Assembly: GCA_003833135.1 (NCBI GenBank)
Contig: QZLH01001409.1
Coordinates: 1-12,058 of the forward strand
Source: Oehlia diaphana
Taxonomy: Eukaryota > Glomeromycota > Glomeromycetes > Glomerales > Glomeraceae
Length of the DNA: 12,058 nucleotides
Reading direction: 5' to 3'
A program made the translations under genes and the position numbers. The notes below the pieces were generated by a model, which was not told where the DNA came from, made no database searches, and saw nothing but the letters and a program-made list of their open reading frames with translations. Below, in pieces: positions 1 through 8,634 of this stretch. Position 1 is the first letter of the stretch. The number at the start of each line of letters is the position of its first letter.

Positions 1-12
1 TATATATATTAA

Positions 13-93
13 TACCCGATATGTGTATGATATGTGTATTATTTGTGTATGATTTTCTACATTTTGAGTACCCGATATGTGTAAGATATGTGT
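13..93. repeat. Short direct repeat at the left edge
   Basis: The 15-base word tacccgatatgtgta occurs at 13-27 and again at 69-83. Each copy is followed by a second gatatgtgta-like word, so the two copies are about 25 bp long with a 56-bp period. Helitron coding homology stops just to the right of this, at about 102-110, so the repeat is probably part of another element or a rearrangement that truncated the Helitron. It is not recognised as a known family. An AT microsatellite occupies the first ten bases. Confidence 0.6.
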
Positions 94-101
94 AGGATAA
101 A

Positions 102-2763
102 TCATTTTTTTACCAGTGTATTAAAGCTGGTCGGACCTTTAACATGGGCAAGTAAGGTGCGAAGATAATATCTTTCTCCCTCTGATGGCTGCACCATATA
201 AAGTCTTTCTATCATAGTTGTGAAAGTTTTACAGGGTTTCCACTTATGAAACGATAAATTCTAAGTATAGTGAATAGGAAACTCAATATATGTATATGCT
301 CGTGTTGCAGGATTTTCCATATTTTCTTGGAAAAAAGCTGTTAGTATTGTTTTACGTGAGTTAGCATGTTCTATAACATTTTGAAGATTTTCACCATCTT
401 GAAAAGTTACATATTGATGATCTGGAAGATGGACTGCAAGTCTTTGTACCTTTGGAGCACGACTATGCATCCTGTAGTGAAAAATCCTCCAAATGCTTTC
501 TGAAGCTGATACGTATCTTACATCTAAGTACATCTTGATTTCATCAATCGATTCAGCTTGGTTTAAAATTTGATTATTATTGTAATCAAATTGAGAAAGA
601 GTTATTATTGCTCGATCATGACCTTTATAGATGTATTTATACAGGTATTTAATGAACAATATAAAACTGCAAATTTCCACATTAATGTGAGCATTATACT
701 TTGTAATTAAATTAACATTATGTGGTACAACCCATCTATTATTTAAAGACACATTTTTAGTATTAATAATACGGCCATTATCACGTCTGCGATAAATAGG
801 GTATCTATTGTTATCTTCTTGAGTCTCATCACAAAAATTCTTGGGATAGTATTTTTGACATACATCATCTTTCATATATAGTGCAGTTGAATTCAATATA
901 CCACATGAACCATGTATCATCATGGTTGATACAGTTTCATAAGCAAGTGGATATGTTACAGGATTTGGAATTTCAGCAGAAACAATAAAGTCATAATCCT
1001 CTGTGGATTGTAATTTACTCTCTGTAGCCAGTATTAGCAAGAAGTGAGCATGAAGCAGACCACATTTTTGAAATTCTATCACTATGCAATAACTTTACCA
1101 AAATAATGGTTATGCAATAGATTTTTTAGCAACTCCTGTAATTTCATGTGAAAAATGCGAGCTGTTAAATCTGGCCTATCAACAGCATTTTGATGAGGTA
1201 ATAGTTCTCTTGTAATTTCAGGCCATCTGGGGTTACATGTGAAAGTTACAAAGAGATCAGATTTTCTGAAGCGGCTCACAATAGACATTGCATCTTGATA
1301 GAGTTGATACATTTGGCATGGACTACTAGCAAATGAAGATGGAAGAATAATATGATGACCAACATTGGAATTGTCATTAGCATGTATTGCATCCATAACA
1401 CCATTATACAAATCAGTCCAAAGTGTAGCTAGATTATGTTTAAGGTAATTTAAACGATTCTGCTCAATCTTTACATACTGATCAATGATGTATTGCTGAT
1501 ACAAATGGCCAGCATTTTGAATCCAATCTCCATCTCTAATCTGTAACCTGTAAGAGTAAAATTGCATTGCTGTTACTCTTTCTCGGTTTACAGAACCTAT
1601 TAGGGGAATATCTATATGCCAACCATCATCACCTCTTGGAAATAATAGAACATAATGAAAGGGATCATATGATGGATGAATTTCAGATATTCTTTGTAGA
1701 TTTCCATCACGCATTTTAAGAAGAATGTCACAATTAGCTGTATGTAACTCATGACCATTACCAACCATAATTGCAGCAACTTCAGAGGCTGTAAGAGCAT
1801 TGTAACAATGTAAATCTTGTGTTTGATCAGCATAAATAATCATAAAAATTTCATCAGGTACATTTATTTGGATAAGGTCTCTTACATAACAAAAATTTTG
1901 GATGTAAGGGTTGCATTTATCCATCATGTTCAGCAGATTCAATAGAATTTCCTCATCTAATTCCTGCATAACGTTATGGCGGTTTTCAATTTCATACATA
2001 AAGTCATAAATGTATAATTGAGCAAATGCTGGCTGATGACCTTCCTCTGGCAGCAATGGTCCAATCTGGTAATAAACATGGCCATGAATACGGAAATTAG
2101 AAATACCTTAGCCGTGAAATGTATCCATATTTGTGCCAAAAGAAGTGCAAGCCAATACATTGTTAGAGTGCCTAATGTTTTTGCGAAATGAAATTGCATC
2201 AGATTCAGATGAAGTATATAGATTCAGCAAATATGATGGTGGCTTAGTCAAAGGCGGCAAAAGAACTTTGCCATAGGTACAGCAAATTGAAAAAGTTGAA
2301 AATGTGTGGTTGCTACTATAATCCTTTTCTTCAATCCAAAATTTCGCACCACAATGGACACAGATCTGATTAATTCGTCCTAAGTCATAACATGGTATAT
2401 ATTCTAATTTATCTGATATTTTTCTTTCATTATTATTACTTTTTCTGAATTGGGCTTTCCTCTCTTTCGTTAACCTCTTTTGACATAGATCTAATGGTTC
2501 ATATGCTTCTTATCCAGAAGGAATCTGAGTTTCAGATGGGTAATGTTATTCTTGATGTTTTGTCTTTTTATCAAACGGGCTTGTCTCTCTTTAGCTAATC
2601 TCTCTTTAGCTACTCTCTTTTGACGTTCTTTTATTATCCTTTCATGATGGATCTTTTGCCTTTTTCTGAAATGGGCTTGTCTCTCTTTAGCTAATCTCTT
2701 TTGACGTAGTTTAAGAGATTCATTTGCTTCTTGTCTAGATAGCATCCTAGCTTTAGGTGGGTA
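102..2763 (-). pseudogene. Decayed Helitron RepHel fragment (Rep part only)
   Basis: This is a Helitron rolling-circle transposase fragment; the family nicks and joins DNA strands at the element ends. Reading 5' to 3' from about 2763, the order is: a Lys/Arg-rich low-complexity N-terminus; a Cys-rich segment (CVHCGAKFW, then ICC) at about 2370-2260; the conserved stretch around IHGHVYYQIGPLLPEEGH at about 2090-2040; and the Rep core. The HUH metal motif reads GLLHAHFLLIL, with the two His codons at 1050-1052 and 1044-1046. The two-Tyr motif reads YLYKYIYKG at about 647-620. A conserved post-Rep segment (TMIERLYMVQPSEGERYY) runs on to about 110. Lesions are stops at 2510-2512 (TAA), 2108-2110 (TAA) and 261-263 (TAG, where Trp is expected), a frame change between 2543 and 2655, and a frame change at 1080-1084 just before the HUH motif. 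The helicase half is absent: homology ends at about 105 against a repeat. Family assignment is secure; the element is certainly not functional as read. Confidence 0.9.
2435..2763 (-). repeat. Tandemly duplicated basic N-terminal segment of the Helitron ORF
   Basis: Two 108-nt (36-codon) copies align without gaps: copy A at 2763-2656 and copy B at 2542-2435. They are separated by a 113-nt spacer that encodes more KERQ-type basic repeats. Copy A reads RQEANESLKLRQKRLAKERQ and copy B reads EAYEPLDLCQKRLTKERK at the matching place. They lie in different frames, so the spacer holds an indel. Where copy A has CAA (Gln), copy B has TAA, a clear C-to-T nonsense change judged against an internal reference. 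Confidence 0.8.
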
Positions 2764-3638
2764 TTGAATAAGTTACGCATTTTGAAAAGGATCATATTTT
2801 GCGAAAAAATTAGGACGCGAACATACATCAACATCATCATTAACACAAATTTTGTCATACACGAAAGTAAAAAATTTCATCAGTTTTTAAGAAAACTTTA
2901 TTAGTTTATTTCAATACTTCAAATTTTACAATATTTTTTATTAATTACATTAATTGAATTTGAATATAGCTTAATCTATCATAGCAAGAAGGGAAAAGAA
3001 GGAGTGTGGAAAGTATTAGAAACTTTGATCTGATCAAAACAAAAATGGGAATGTGCAATAGGAATTATAAAGTTTACTTAATTAGAAGTTAGAATACTTT
3101 TAGGAAGAATGATTAATTATATATTTAAATTAATTCTATGTTAGTCACTCAACAAATAAAAATATTTTTGTTTGATATTTAGGTTGTCAATTAAATTATA
3201 TATTTTTTCAAAGATTCACCTTTTTAAACATTAAATCAAATTTATCATCCTTTAAAATGTGCGCAAATTTCAATTCGTCTTAATTCTTTTCATTGTCATA
3301 AATTCACGAGTTTAACTGGAAAGCAAAGGGAAACATCACATCACGTGATAGTACAATTCAAAATTAAAATAAAGTTAATTAAACATGGTCACACAGGTTT
3401 TTTATATATGTAGTCTAAAGTCTATAAATGTGATTTTATATGCAGTTTCAGACTATACGTATTTATCGCATTTGTTTATTACTATTTATAACATATTAGC
3501 TCAAAAACCTAAAATTTTATTAGTTCTGATTTACTTGTTATAATAATAAATAGAAAATACTATAACATTTCCTGCATATGCATTCAACAAAAAAATTTCT
3601 AATTACAGTTCTATAAACGTGAAACGTTACAGGTGTAT

Positions 3639-3747
3639 AGGTATAAATTCGTAGTCTAAACGTTATGGATACACAGGTATAAATTGTAGTCTAAACATTA
3701 TGGATACACAGATATAAATATATAATCTAAACGTGACTGTTATACAG
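3639..3747. repeat. Three-copy ~36-bp tandem repeat
   Basis: Three head-to-tail copies occur at 3639-3674, 3675-3709 and 3710-3747. The core is aggtataaattgtagtcta followed by aac, a variable centre, and ggatacac at the end. Copies 1 and 2 are nearly identical; copy 3 has diverged. A more diverged relative with acacaggt followed by gtagtctaaa lies at about 3391-3420. This is probably a minisatellite or the subterminal repeats of an unrecognised element. It has no coding capacity. Confidence 0.75.
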
Positions 3748-4010
3748 AAAAATAATTATTATATAGTAGATTTCTTAAAGTACACTAGTGTGCGAAATAC
3801 AGATTATGTAACGTTAATATATCACTTGCGTCACACCCTTCTAGTTTTTTATTTTTATTATTTATTCTAGGAAGAAAAACCTTATTTATCACATATCATA
3901 TGTCACGCCTAATAATTTTGGCCAAATTTTATAATTCCAGCCAAAATTCATTCAAATTCCCTTTTATGGGGAACGTCTAAACATCAGGAAGTTTTAAACA
4001 GGCGTATAAA

Positions 4011-4041
4011 GTGTTGAAAAACACCATGTGTTGCTCAACAC
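4011..4041. repeat. Small nested hairpin
   Basis: The words gtgttg (4011-4016), gtgttg (4028-4033) and caacac (4036-4041) let either left arm pair with the right arm. The tightest form has only a two-base loop. Neither a T-tract typical of an RNA terminator nor a neighbouring gene accompanies it, so no function is proposed. Confidence 0.5.
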
Positions 4042-4169
4042 CAAAAAATGTAGAGATATGAACCCTTTGTCAATCAATACCACTTAAAAACGTTTAAAAA
4101 TGCGTAAAATAGTACCTATTTAAGTGTAAAGCTACACATAGTAAAATAACTATAGTTTAAAAATGTGTC

Positions 4170-4223
4170 TACCATTGTATAAAAACGCATATATCAATAT
4201 TAAAAATGCGTATAGCAATGGTA
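4170..4223. repeat. Inverted repeat, possible small MITE remnant
   Basis: TACCATTG at 4170-4177 is the perfect reverse complement of CAATGGTA at 4216-4223. Inside these are imperfectly paired arms sharing CGCATA / TGCGTA. The whole unit is about 54 bp. No clear target-site duplication is seen. It could be a miniature transposon remnant or chance in AT-rich DNA; the former is slightly favoured by the nested pairing. Confidence 0.5.
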
Positions 4224-4431
4224 TTTTTTATTCATCGTATGATAGTTAGTATTAATTTATTAACACTGTATATATTATTGTATATTAAAATTTCATTAAT
4301 TGTTAAAATATTGTTTATTTATAAATAGCAATTACAAAATAAATACATTATATTATCTAATATAAAATGTCAAATTATCTAATCCCTTTTGTTATAATTG
4401 GATTGCCACAGATTTTTAAGCGATCAATGTA

Positions 4432-4528
4432 CTAAATTTCCATTGACAAAGTGCCCCTGGTGATACAACCATAACAAAGTGGAAATGCAATTTGTACAAC
4501 TGAATCACTTGATTGATTTTTCTCCGAA
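4432..4528 (-). other. Possible alternative terminal exon or coding relic
   Basis: A canonical 3' splice site (ttgtgtttcag, minus strand) ends at 4529. It is followed by a frame open from 4527 to a TAG at 4432-4434, with a plausible reading of about 31 residues (including IAFPLCYGCITRGTLS). The DNA here is less AT-rich than its surroundings. A potential donor at 4701-4700 near the end of the upstream minus-strand gene would be in phase with a different, shorter frame here (FGEKSIK then stop). It may be an alternative 3' end, a 3'-UTR intron boundary or an unrelated relic. The coding claim is weak. Confidence 0.25.
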
Positions 4529-5405
4529 CTGAAACACAATAATATTATTAATGATATTGCTAAATTGCAATAGATACATAATGCATAATAGTATAATCAT
4601 ATATATAGATTAGAAGACAAAAAATAACAAGGGGAAGAGAATAATAACGGAATAATATCAACTTATAAAAGTCACGTGAACTTTTATTGTTTCTCTTTTA
4701 CTAAATCAGCTACTACTTCTAAATCAGCAACTTCTTCTAAATCAGCTACTTGATTATCATCCGTCATATGCTCATCATAAACATCATCAATATGATGATC
4801 AACTCCAATAATTTCATCATCATCGTCAATAGGTGTTTTGGGCGAAGACTCACATTCACATTCTTCAGAATCCTAAATAAAAAAATATAATATTACTAGT
4901 AATTTAATTTAAAACATTACATACAATTCAGTTAGGTATTTACCACGTCTATATCTGTTATATTTCTGGTTCATGAATCAACAATATCTACATCAATTTT
5001 TGATGAAAGGTGATCCTCGTCAAATATAACTTCCAATACCGACTGAGCCCAAATGGCATTTTCATTTGTACGTTCTTTTTCAGACGCAAAAACTGATTTA
5101 ATGATTAACGTAATATAAGTATCAGACGACAAATCATCTGAGTTACTCGGTTTGTATAAATCTTCATAGACCTGTTGAACATTTTTACTTACTTTTCACG
5201 TTCGCATCTGTTGTTTGCTGAAAGTCTGAAACTATCTTTGAATGGCGTTATTCTATTAATACCAAAAGTACTCCACAAACTTTCTTTCAATTTTCTAACG
5301 TAGTAACCTTTTTTAACGTGATTTGCTGCAAGTAACTATATTTAATATAATAAACAAGTTGTTATAAATTTGGCAATTAATGATTAATATTTAATATAAA
5401 TACTA

Positions 5406-5786
5406 CTTTACAGAAACTTAACATTTTTAATCAATATAGAATCGATATCATTAAGTTTATCTTAACGGTATCATTTTGATATCATTTTAATATAGATTTA
5501 ATATTGATACGATATTGAAATAAAGTATTATCATTTTGATATCATTTCAATATTAAATTGATGTCGAAATGATATCAAAATGATATCTTTAAATTAAACT
5601 TAAAGATGTTGTTTCGATGTCATTTCTATTATCATTTTGATATCATTTCGACATCGATTTAATATTGATATGATATCGAAATGATAATACTTTATTTTGA
5701 TATCATATCAATATTAAATCTATATTAAAATGATATCAAAATGATATCAAAATGATATCACTTGACAACTTAAAGTTTCTGTAAAG
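5406..5786. mobile_element. Foldback MITE with TA target-site duplication, inside an intron
   Basis: This is a 381-bp near-palindromic element. The left end CTTTACAGAAACTTAA (5406-5421) mirrors the right end TTAAAGTTTCTGTAAAG (5770-5786). It is flanked by TA at 5404-5405 and 5787-5788. Arms of about 180 bp pair across a centre at about 5590-5605. The interior is dominated by the words gatatcat/atgatatc and gatttaatattgata. It has no coding capacity. The TA duplication and TIR-only structure fit a non-autonomous Tc1/mariner-type MITE, mobilised in trans by a transposase not present here. It sits in intron 6 of the 4684-7302 gene. Removing it and one TA leaves a 75-nt intron, matching that gene's other introns. 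Confidence 0.85.
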
Positions 5787-6493
5787 TACTTACTTGTGAA
5801 TGCATTCCATCATCCCACAAATAATCAAACGAAACTCCTTTTTCAGACAACTTCATAAGTATTTTAACGGATACCTCATTATTTTCTAATTTTTCTTTAA
5901 GGCGATCTTTCATTTGTCAGTCGGTTACTCATTGTCAATGCTCATGAAATAATTCATAAGAAAGATCTTTAATCGCATCCTTAATACATACAAATGTTAT
6001 ATTTAATAAATAATATAAAGAAATACATAACTGTAAATCATATATTTACGTGATAAAATTTATCAGAATTTTTGTCTTTCTTTTTTGTTTTACTACCCTT
6101 TTTTTTAACCTCGACTTCAGTTTCAACATTACGATGAGAATTTAATACTGACATTATATTTGAAATCTGATTTTTTTATTCGTTTAACATAGCTTCAAAC
6201 CTTTCTTGATTATTAATAATCGTGTTGAATTTTGATGCTGTTTTTTGATTAATTAGCATTAATTTCGCCAATTCGCTAGAACTAACTGCTATAAATTATC
6301 ATTAATAAGAATAATAAGAACCAATTTGATAATTTATTAATAAAACAACAATGAACCAACAGTATATATCATATCTAACCTTGATCTGTTACTTTAGATG
6401 ATGATGTTATCGCATTATTATCTGATAGCGATTCTTTGCTAATTACTGCCTTAACGCTGGATGATGATAATTTACTAGAACCAGATGTTACTT

Positions 6494-6651
6494 TACCAGA
6501 TGCTTTACTAGATGCTTTACTAGATGCTTTACTAGATGCTTTACCAGACGCTGCTTTACCACCGGATGCTGCTTTACCAGACGCTGCTTTACCACCGGAT
6601 GCTGCTTTAGCACTGGATGCTACTTTATCACCAGATGCTGCTTTATCAGAT
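6494..6651 (-). repeat. In-frame Lys/Ala/Ser-Gly coding repeats (exon 4)
   Basis: On the coding strand there are 12-nt units encoding KASS (four in tandem, 6500-6545), then alternating 12- and 15-nt units encoding KAASG and GKAASG, with diverging copies at the 5' side. All unit lengths are multiples of three, so the array can change size without breaking the frame. The product resembles the basic, disordered tails seen in chromatin-associated proteins; that resemblance is compositional only. The plus-strand open frame through it (6436-6687) is a mirror image of these repeats. Confidence 0.85.
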
Positions 6652-7322
6652 ATCATTGTTTTAATAGAGAAAGGAGGAGAGAAGTAAGGAGGAGAAATTA
6701 CCACTAAAGGGATATAAGAGGATATTGTTGATGATTCATTTATTGCCTGATGAAACAATAAATGTAATTAATAAACTAATAATGAATAATAAAAACAACA
6801 ACAAAATTGATAACTGATATTACTTGAGAAGATCCTTTAGTAGTTTTATTGGTACTGATAATAATCTCATCAATATCTCTATCACAAAACAAATCTAACT
6901 TTGCAATTTTCATCTTTTTTGGAATCTCTGTTTGTAAAGTGTCTGAAATTGTTTGATGATTGGCTTCGGTATCTGTTAATTATAATGTATTTTTAGATAT
7001 TTGTTCACATAAGTTTAAAAAAAACCTAAATAAAACCTTTCAAATTATTTTGTTCGTTGATCTAAAAGATATTAATTATATAAGTATATTTATACAATCA
7101 TAATAATTTACAACCAATATATATAATAATTTAAAATTAAAATAATTACTTCTATATTTATACTCATTAATGATCTAGTAGATCTAGTAGGTCTAGTACT
7201 AGATCTAGTAGTAGTAGTAGTTTTTGGGCGTTTTAAATTATTAAAATCAAAAGAGCGTTTGCCGCTAGTTTTATTATTATTATTTTTGTTGTCGTTATCC
7301 ATTGATAAAAAGATGACTGACA

Positions 7323-7400
7323 AGAGAGAATTAATTTATTATTAGAATATGAGAATGAGAAAAAAAAAATATTAGAATGTGAAAAAAAAAATAATCATTT
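7323..7400 (-). promoter_or_regulatory. Pyrimidine-rich tract upstream of the minus-strand gene
   Basis: Read on the minus strand, two similar ~25-nt blocks end in nine- and ten-base T runs (plus-strand attagaatatgagaatgag plus A run, then attagaatgtg plus A run). They lie 20-100 nt upstream of the ATG at 7302. CT-rich leaders or promoters are common just upstream of fungal start codons, so a promoter or 5'-leader role is plausible, but it is inferred from position and composition only. Confidence 0.3.
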
Positions 7401-7440
7401 TTTTAACTCTTATGTGATGATCTACTTGGTTTACCTATAC

Positions 7441-7479
7441 GTAAGTATACTCAAGTATACTAATGATTAATATACTTAC
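7441..7479. repeat. Inverted repeat
   Basis: GTAAGTATA at 7441-7449 pairs perfectly with TATACTTAC at 7471-7479. Between them a further agtatac word repeats. It could be the terminus of a small element or a protein-binding palindrome. No target duplication is evident. Confidence 0.45.
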
Positions 7480-7552
7480 TTAGTGTCCAGTGTAACCTGT
7501 AACAAACATAATTAATGTAATTACTTAACTAGATGTTACTTTAAGACTGAAT

Positions 7553-7569
7553 TGTGACATAATGTCACA
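7553..7569. repeat. 17-bp perfect palindrome with central A
   Basis: TGTGACAT-A-ATGTCACA is a perfect dyad around a single base. It lies between the two divergent starts, about 250 bp upstream of the minus-strand gene. The TGACATAATGTCA core looks like a dimeric transcription-factor site, but no factor is assigned. Confidence 0.5.
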
Positions 7570-7620
7570 TGTTACAACTACAAGTCTGATTCATTTCTTC
7601 ACTTCAAATTTCAACGCCCA

Positions 7621-7683
7621 CATTACAAAAAAGTATTAGTCGTTATTCATCACATTGCAAAAAGTATTAGCCATTGTTCATCA
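7621..7683. repeat. Two-copy tandem duplication of ~31 bp
   Basis: Copy 1 (7621-7652) and copy 2 (7653-7683) share cattRcaaaa, agtattag and gttcatca-like words with a few substitutions and one indel. A third partial start (cattacgaa) follows at 7682. It appears to be a local duplication without coding function. Confidence 0.65.
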
Positions 7684-7743
7684 TTACGAAATCGTGATCG
7701 TGTGATGTTTTATGCTGATAATATTGAAATTAAATTTCTGCTG

Positions 7744-7873
7744 ATGAAGTAGACGTGATGATTAACTATGAACAGCTAGAAATGAAAGCGTTTAACAATG
7801 ACAAAACAACTAGTAGAGGTGAATAATAAAGAGAAGGAAGAGATTAAATCTGAAGAAGAGAGAAAATTTTAAC
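7744..7873 (+). other. Possible relic of an acidic-repeat coding segment
   Basis: The plus strand reads DEVDVMINYEQLE around 7744-7782, resembling the EVLEDVNYEEESENND repeat unit of the Plavaka N-terminus. After a frame change it reads KQLVEVNNKEKEEIKSEEER to a stop at about 7871. The DNA also resembles the 8635-8778 units (gatgaagta, aactatgaa). It may be an older copy of the Plavaka N-terminus or a dispersed domain fragment. The match is short and low-complexity, so confidence is low. Confidence 0.3.
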
Positions 7874-8434
7874 GGGAAATTGTAAATATCAAGGATGTAA
7901 ATTTTTAACAAGTGAAATTTTCAACAAAATATAATTACCTTCATCCAACACTCAGTTTTGCTTTTAGACGTTTCCAGTTTACTGTATTAATTAATGTTAT
8001 TTGTCGTAAAAGTACTAATAATAATAATTACTAGTATGCGTGTTTGTTGACATCTTAAATGTAAATATTTTCATCAGTATCATTACGCAGTTAACTGATG
8101 GTATCATTTGATATCCTCACCTAAATATTTAACGACATGATGATTGATTAATTTAATTAATTTAATATATGTATTTCTTGATTAACTGCTCGTAATCAGT
8201 AATACTAACTGTTAATATTGTGTAAACTGTGCAATACGTCAAGCAATACTGTATTGTTAAGTATTGTTAATATTATTGAGGACATTGATTGTTAAGTCAA
8301 TTTATTGTTAAACAAGTTAATATAATAAATCAACATGTAAAAACAATATTTTTATATAAATTAACCTATTTTGCTAGTGTTAAATAAAAAACTTATTCAT
8401 CATAAATCAACTTCAAAAAATGGTTAAATACTCG

Positions 8435-8497
8435 TGTCCACATTGTAAAAGAGTCTTCAATCGTCGTGATTCCCTATAAAATCATATGAAAACTCAC
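8435..8497 (+). other. C2H2 zinc-finger segment at the Plavaka N-terminus
   Basis: CPHCKRVFNRRDSL, then a stop codon (8477-8479), then NHMKTH gives exact C-X2-C-X12-H-X3-H spacing with the hydrophobic Phe and Leu in their usual places. It is predicted to bind DNA, perhaps element ends. The in-frame TAA occupies one helix position, so the finger cannot be made from this copy without readthrough. Confidence 0.8.
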
Positions 8498-8634
8498 AAT
8501 GATATAATTGATAAACTTCTTATAGAAATTGCTGAAGAGGAAGAACATGAACAAGAGAAAGTGGGTGATAACGAACAACTTGAGGAGGCGAGCTACGAAG
8601 GGGGAGAGGAAGAGAGGGAAGTACTAATAATAAT

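Larger units (their letters stand above)
2764..4431. other. AT-rich stretch without a recognisable gene
   Basis: No convincing coding segment was found on either strand. A few codons at about 2806-2764 on the minus strand (including a DPFQNA-like reading) may be a further N-terminal remnant of the Helitron. The rest is AT-rich spacer with the repeats and hairpins listed separately. A perfect 10-bp palindrome (atcacgtgat, an E-box-like core) lies at about 3340-3350. Confidence 0.5.
4684..7302 (-). pseudogene. Eight-exon gene of unknown function, apparently decaying
   Basis: I do not recognise this protein. Exons deduced from splice sites and phase: 7302-7150, 7061-7037 (25-nt microexon), 6972-6824, 6746-6380, 6288-6050, 5979-5794, 5335-4944 and 4872-4684, giving roughly 566 residues. 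Introns are 88, 64, 77, 91, 70, 458 and 71 nt. The N-terminus is Asn/Thr-rich with a basic motif (GKRSFDFNNLKRPK). Exon 4 holds Lys/Ala/Ser repeats. Exon 5 looks coiled-coil-prone, then has a basic run (KKKGSKTKKKDK), so a nuclear location is plausible. Exons 6-7 look globular (SFDYLWDDGMHSQ, YYVRKLKESLWSTFGI). The C-terminus is acidic (IDDDDEIIGV, VADLEEVADLE). Lesions are a TAA at 6176-6178, three TGAs at 5935-5937, 5929-5931 and 5917-5919, a one-base loss near 5191-5197, and a TGA at 4971-4973. Clean phase joins argue strongly that the gene is real; the stops argue that this copy is broken. The first ATG of MDNDNK was chosen as start. An alternative skips the microexon, using a donor inside exon 1. 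Confidence 0.65.
7303..8419. other. Divergent intergenic region
   Basis: This region separates the minus-strand gene (ATG at 7302) from the plus-strand Plavaka gene (ATG at 8420), so both promoters should lie here. It holds A-rich tracts near the minus-strand start, several palindromes, a tandem duplication and a possible acidic-repeat relic, all listed separately. The stretch 7880-8419 is otherwise AT-rich, and I see no gene or clear TATA/initiator assignment in it. CACTA-type terminal repeats for the Plavaka element were looked for and not found. Confidence 0.5.

Noticed and set aside
1612..1833. 73-residue minus-strand open frame
   Set aside because: It overlaps the Helitron N-terminal frame, which shows clear family similarity through the same bases.
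1957..2199. 80-residue minus-strand open frame
   Set aside because: It is an out-of-frame reading of the Helitron gene; the true frame continues through a TAA at 2108-2110.
3639..3747. CRISPR-like direct repeats
   Set aside because: The units are head-to-tail with no spacers, and the DNA is eukaryotic.
5179..5210. A 21-nt GTAAGT...CAACAG intron restoring frame in exon 7
   Set aside because: It is far shorter than any intron here. The bases inside read through sensibly (VSKNVQQ) if one base was lost, so a frameshift is the better explanation.
6436..6687. 83-residue plus-strand open frame of Leu/Asp/Ala repeats
   Set aside because: It is the antisense reading of the in-frame KASS/KAASG repeats of exon 4, whose flanking splice sites support the minus strand.
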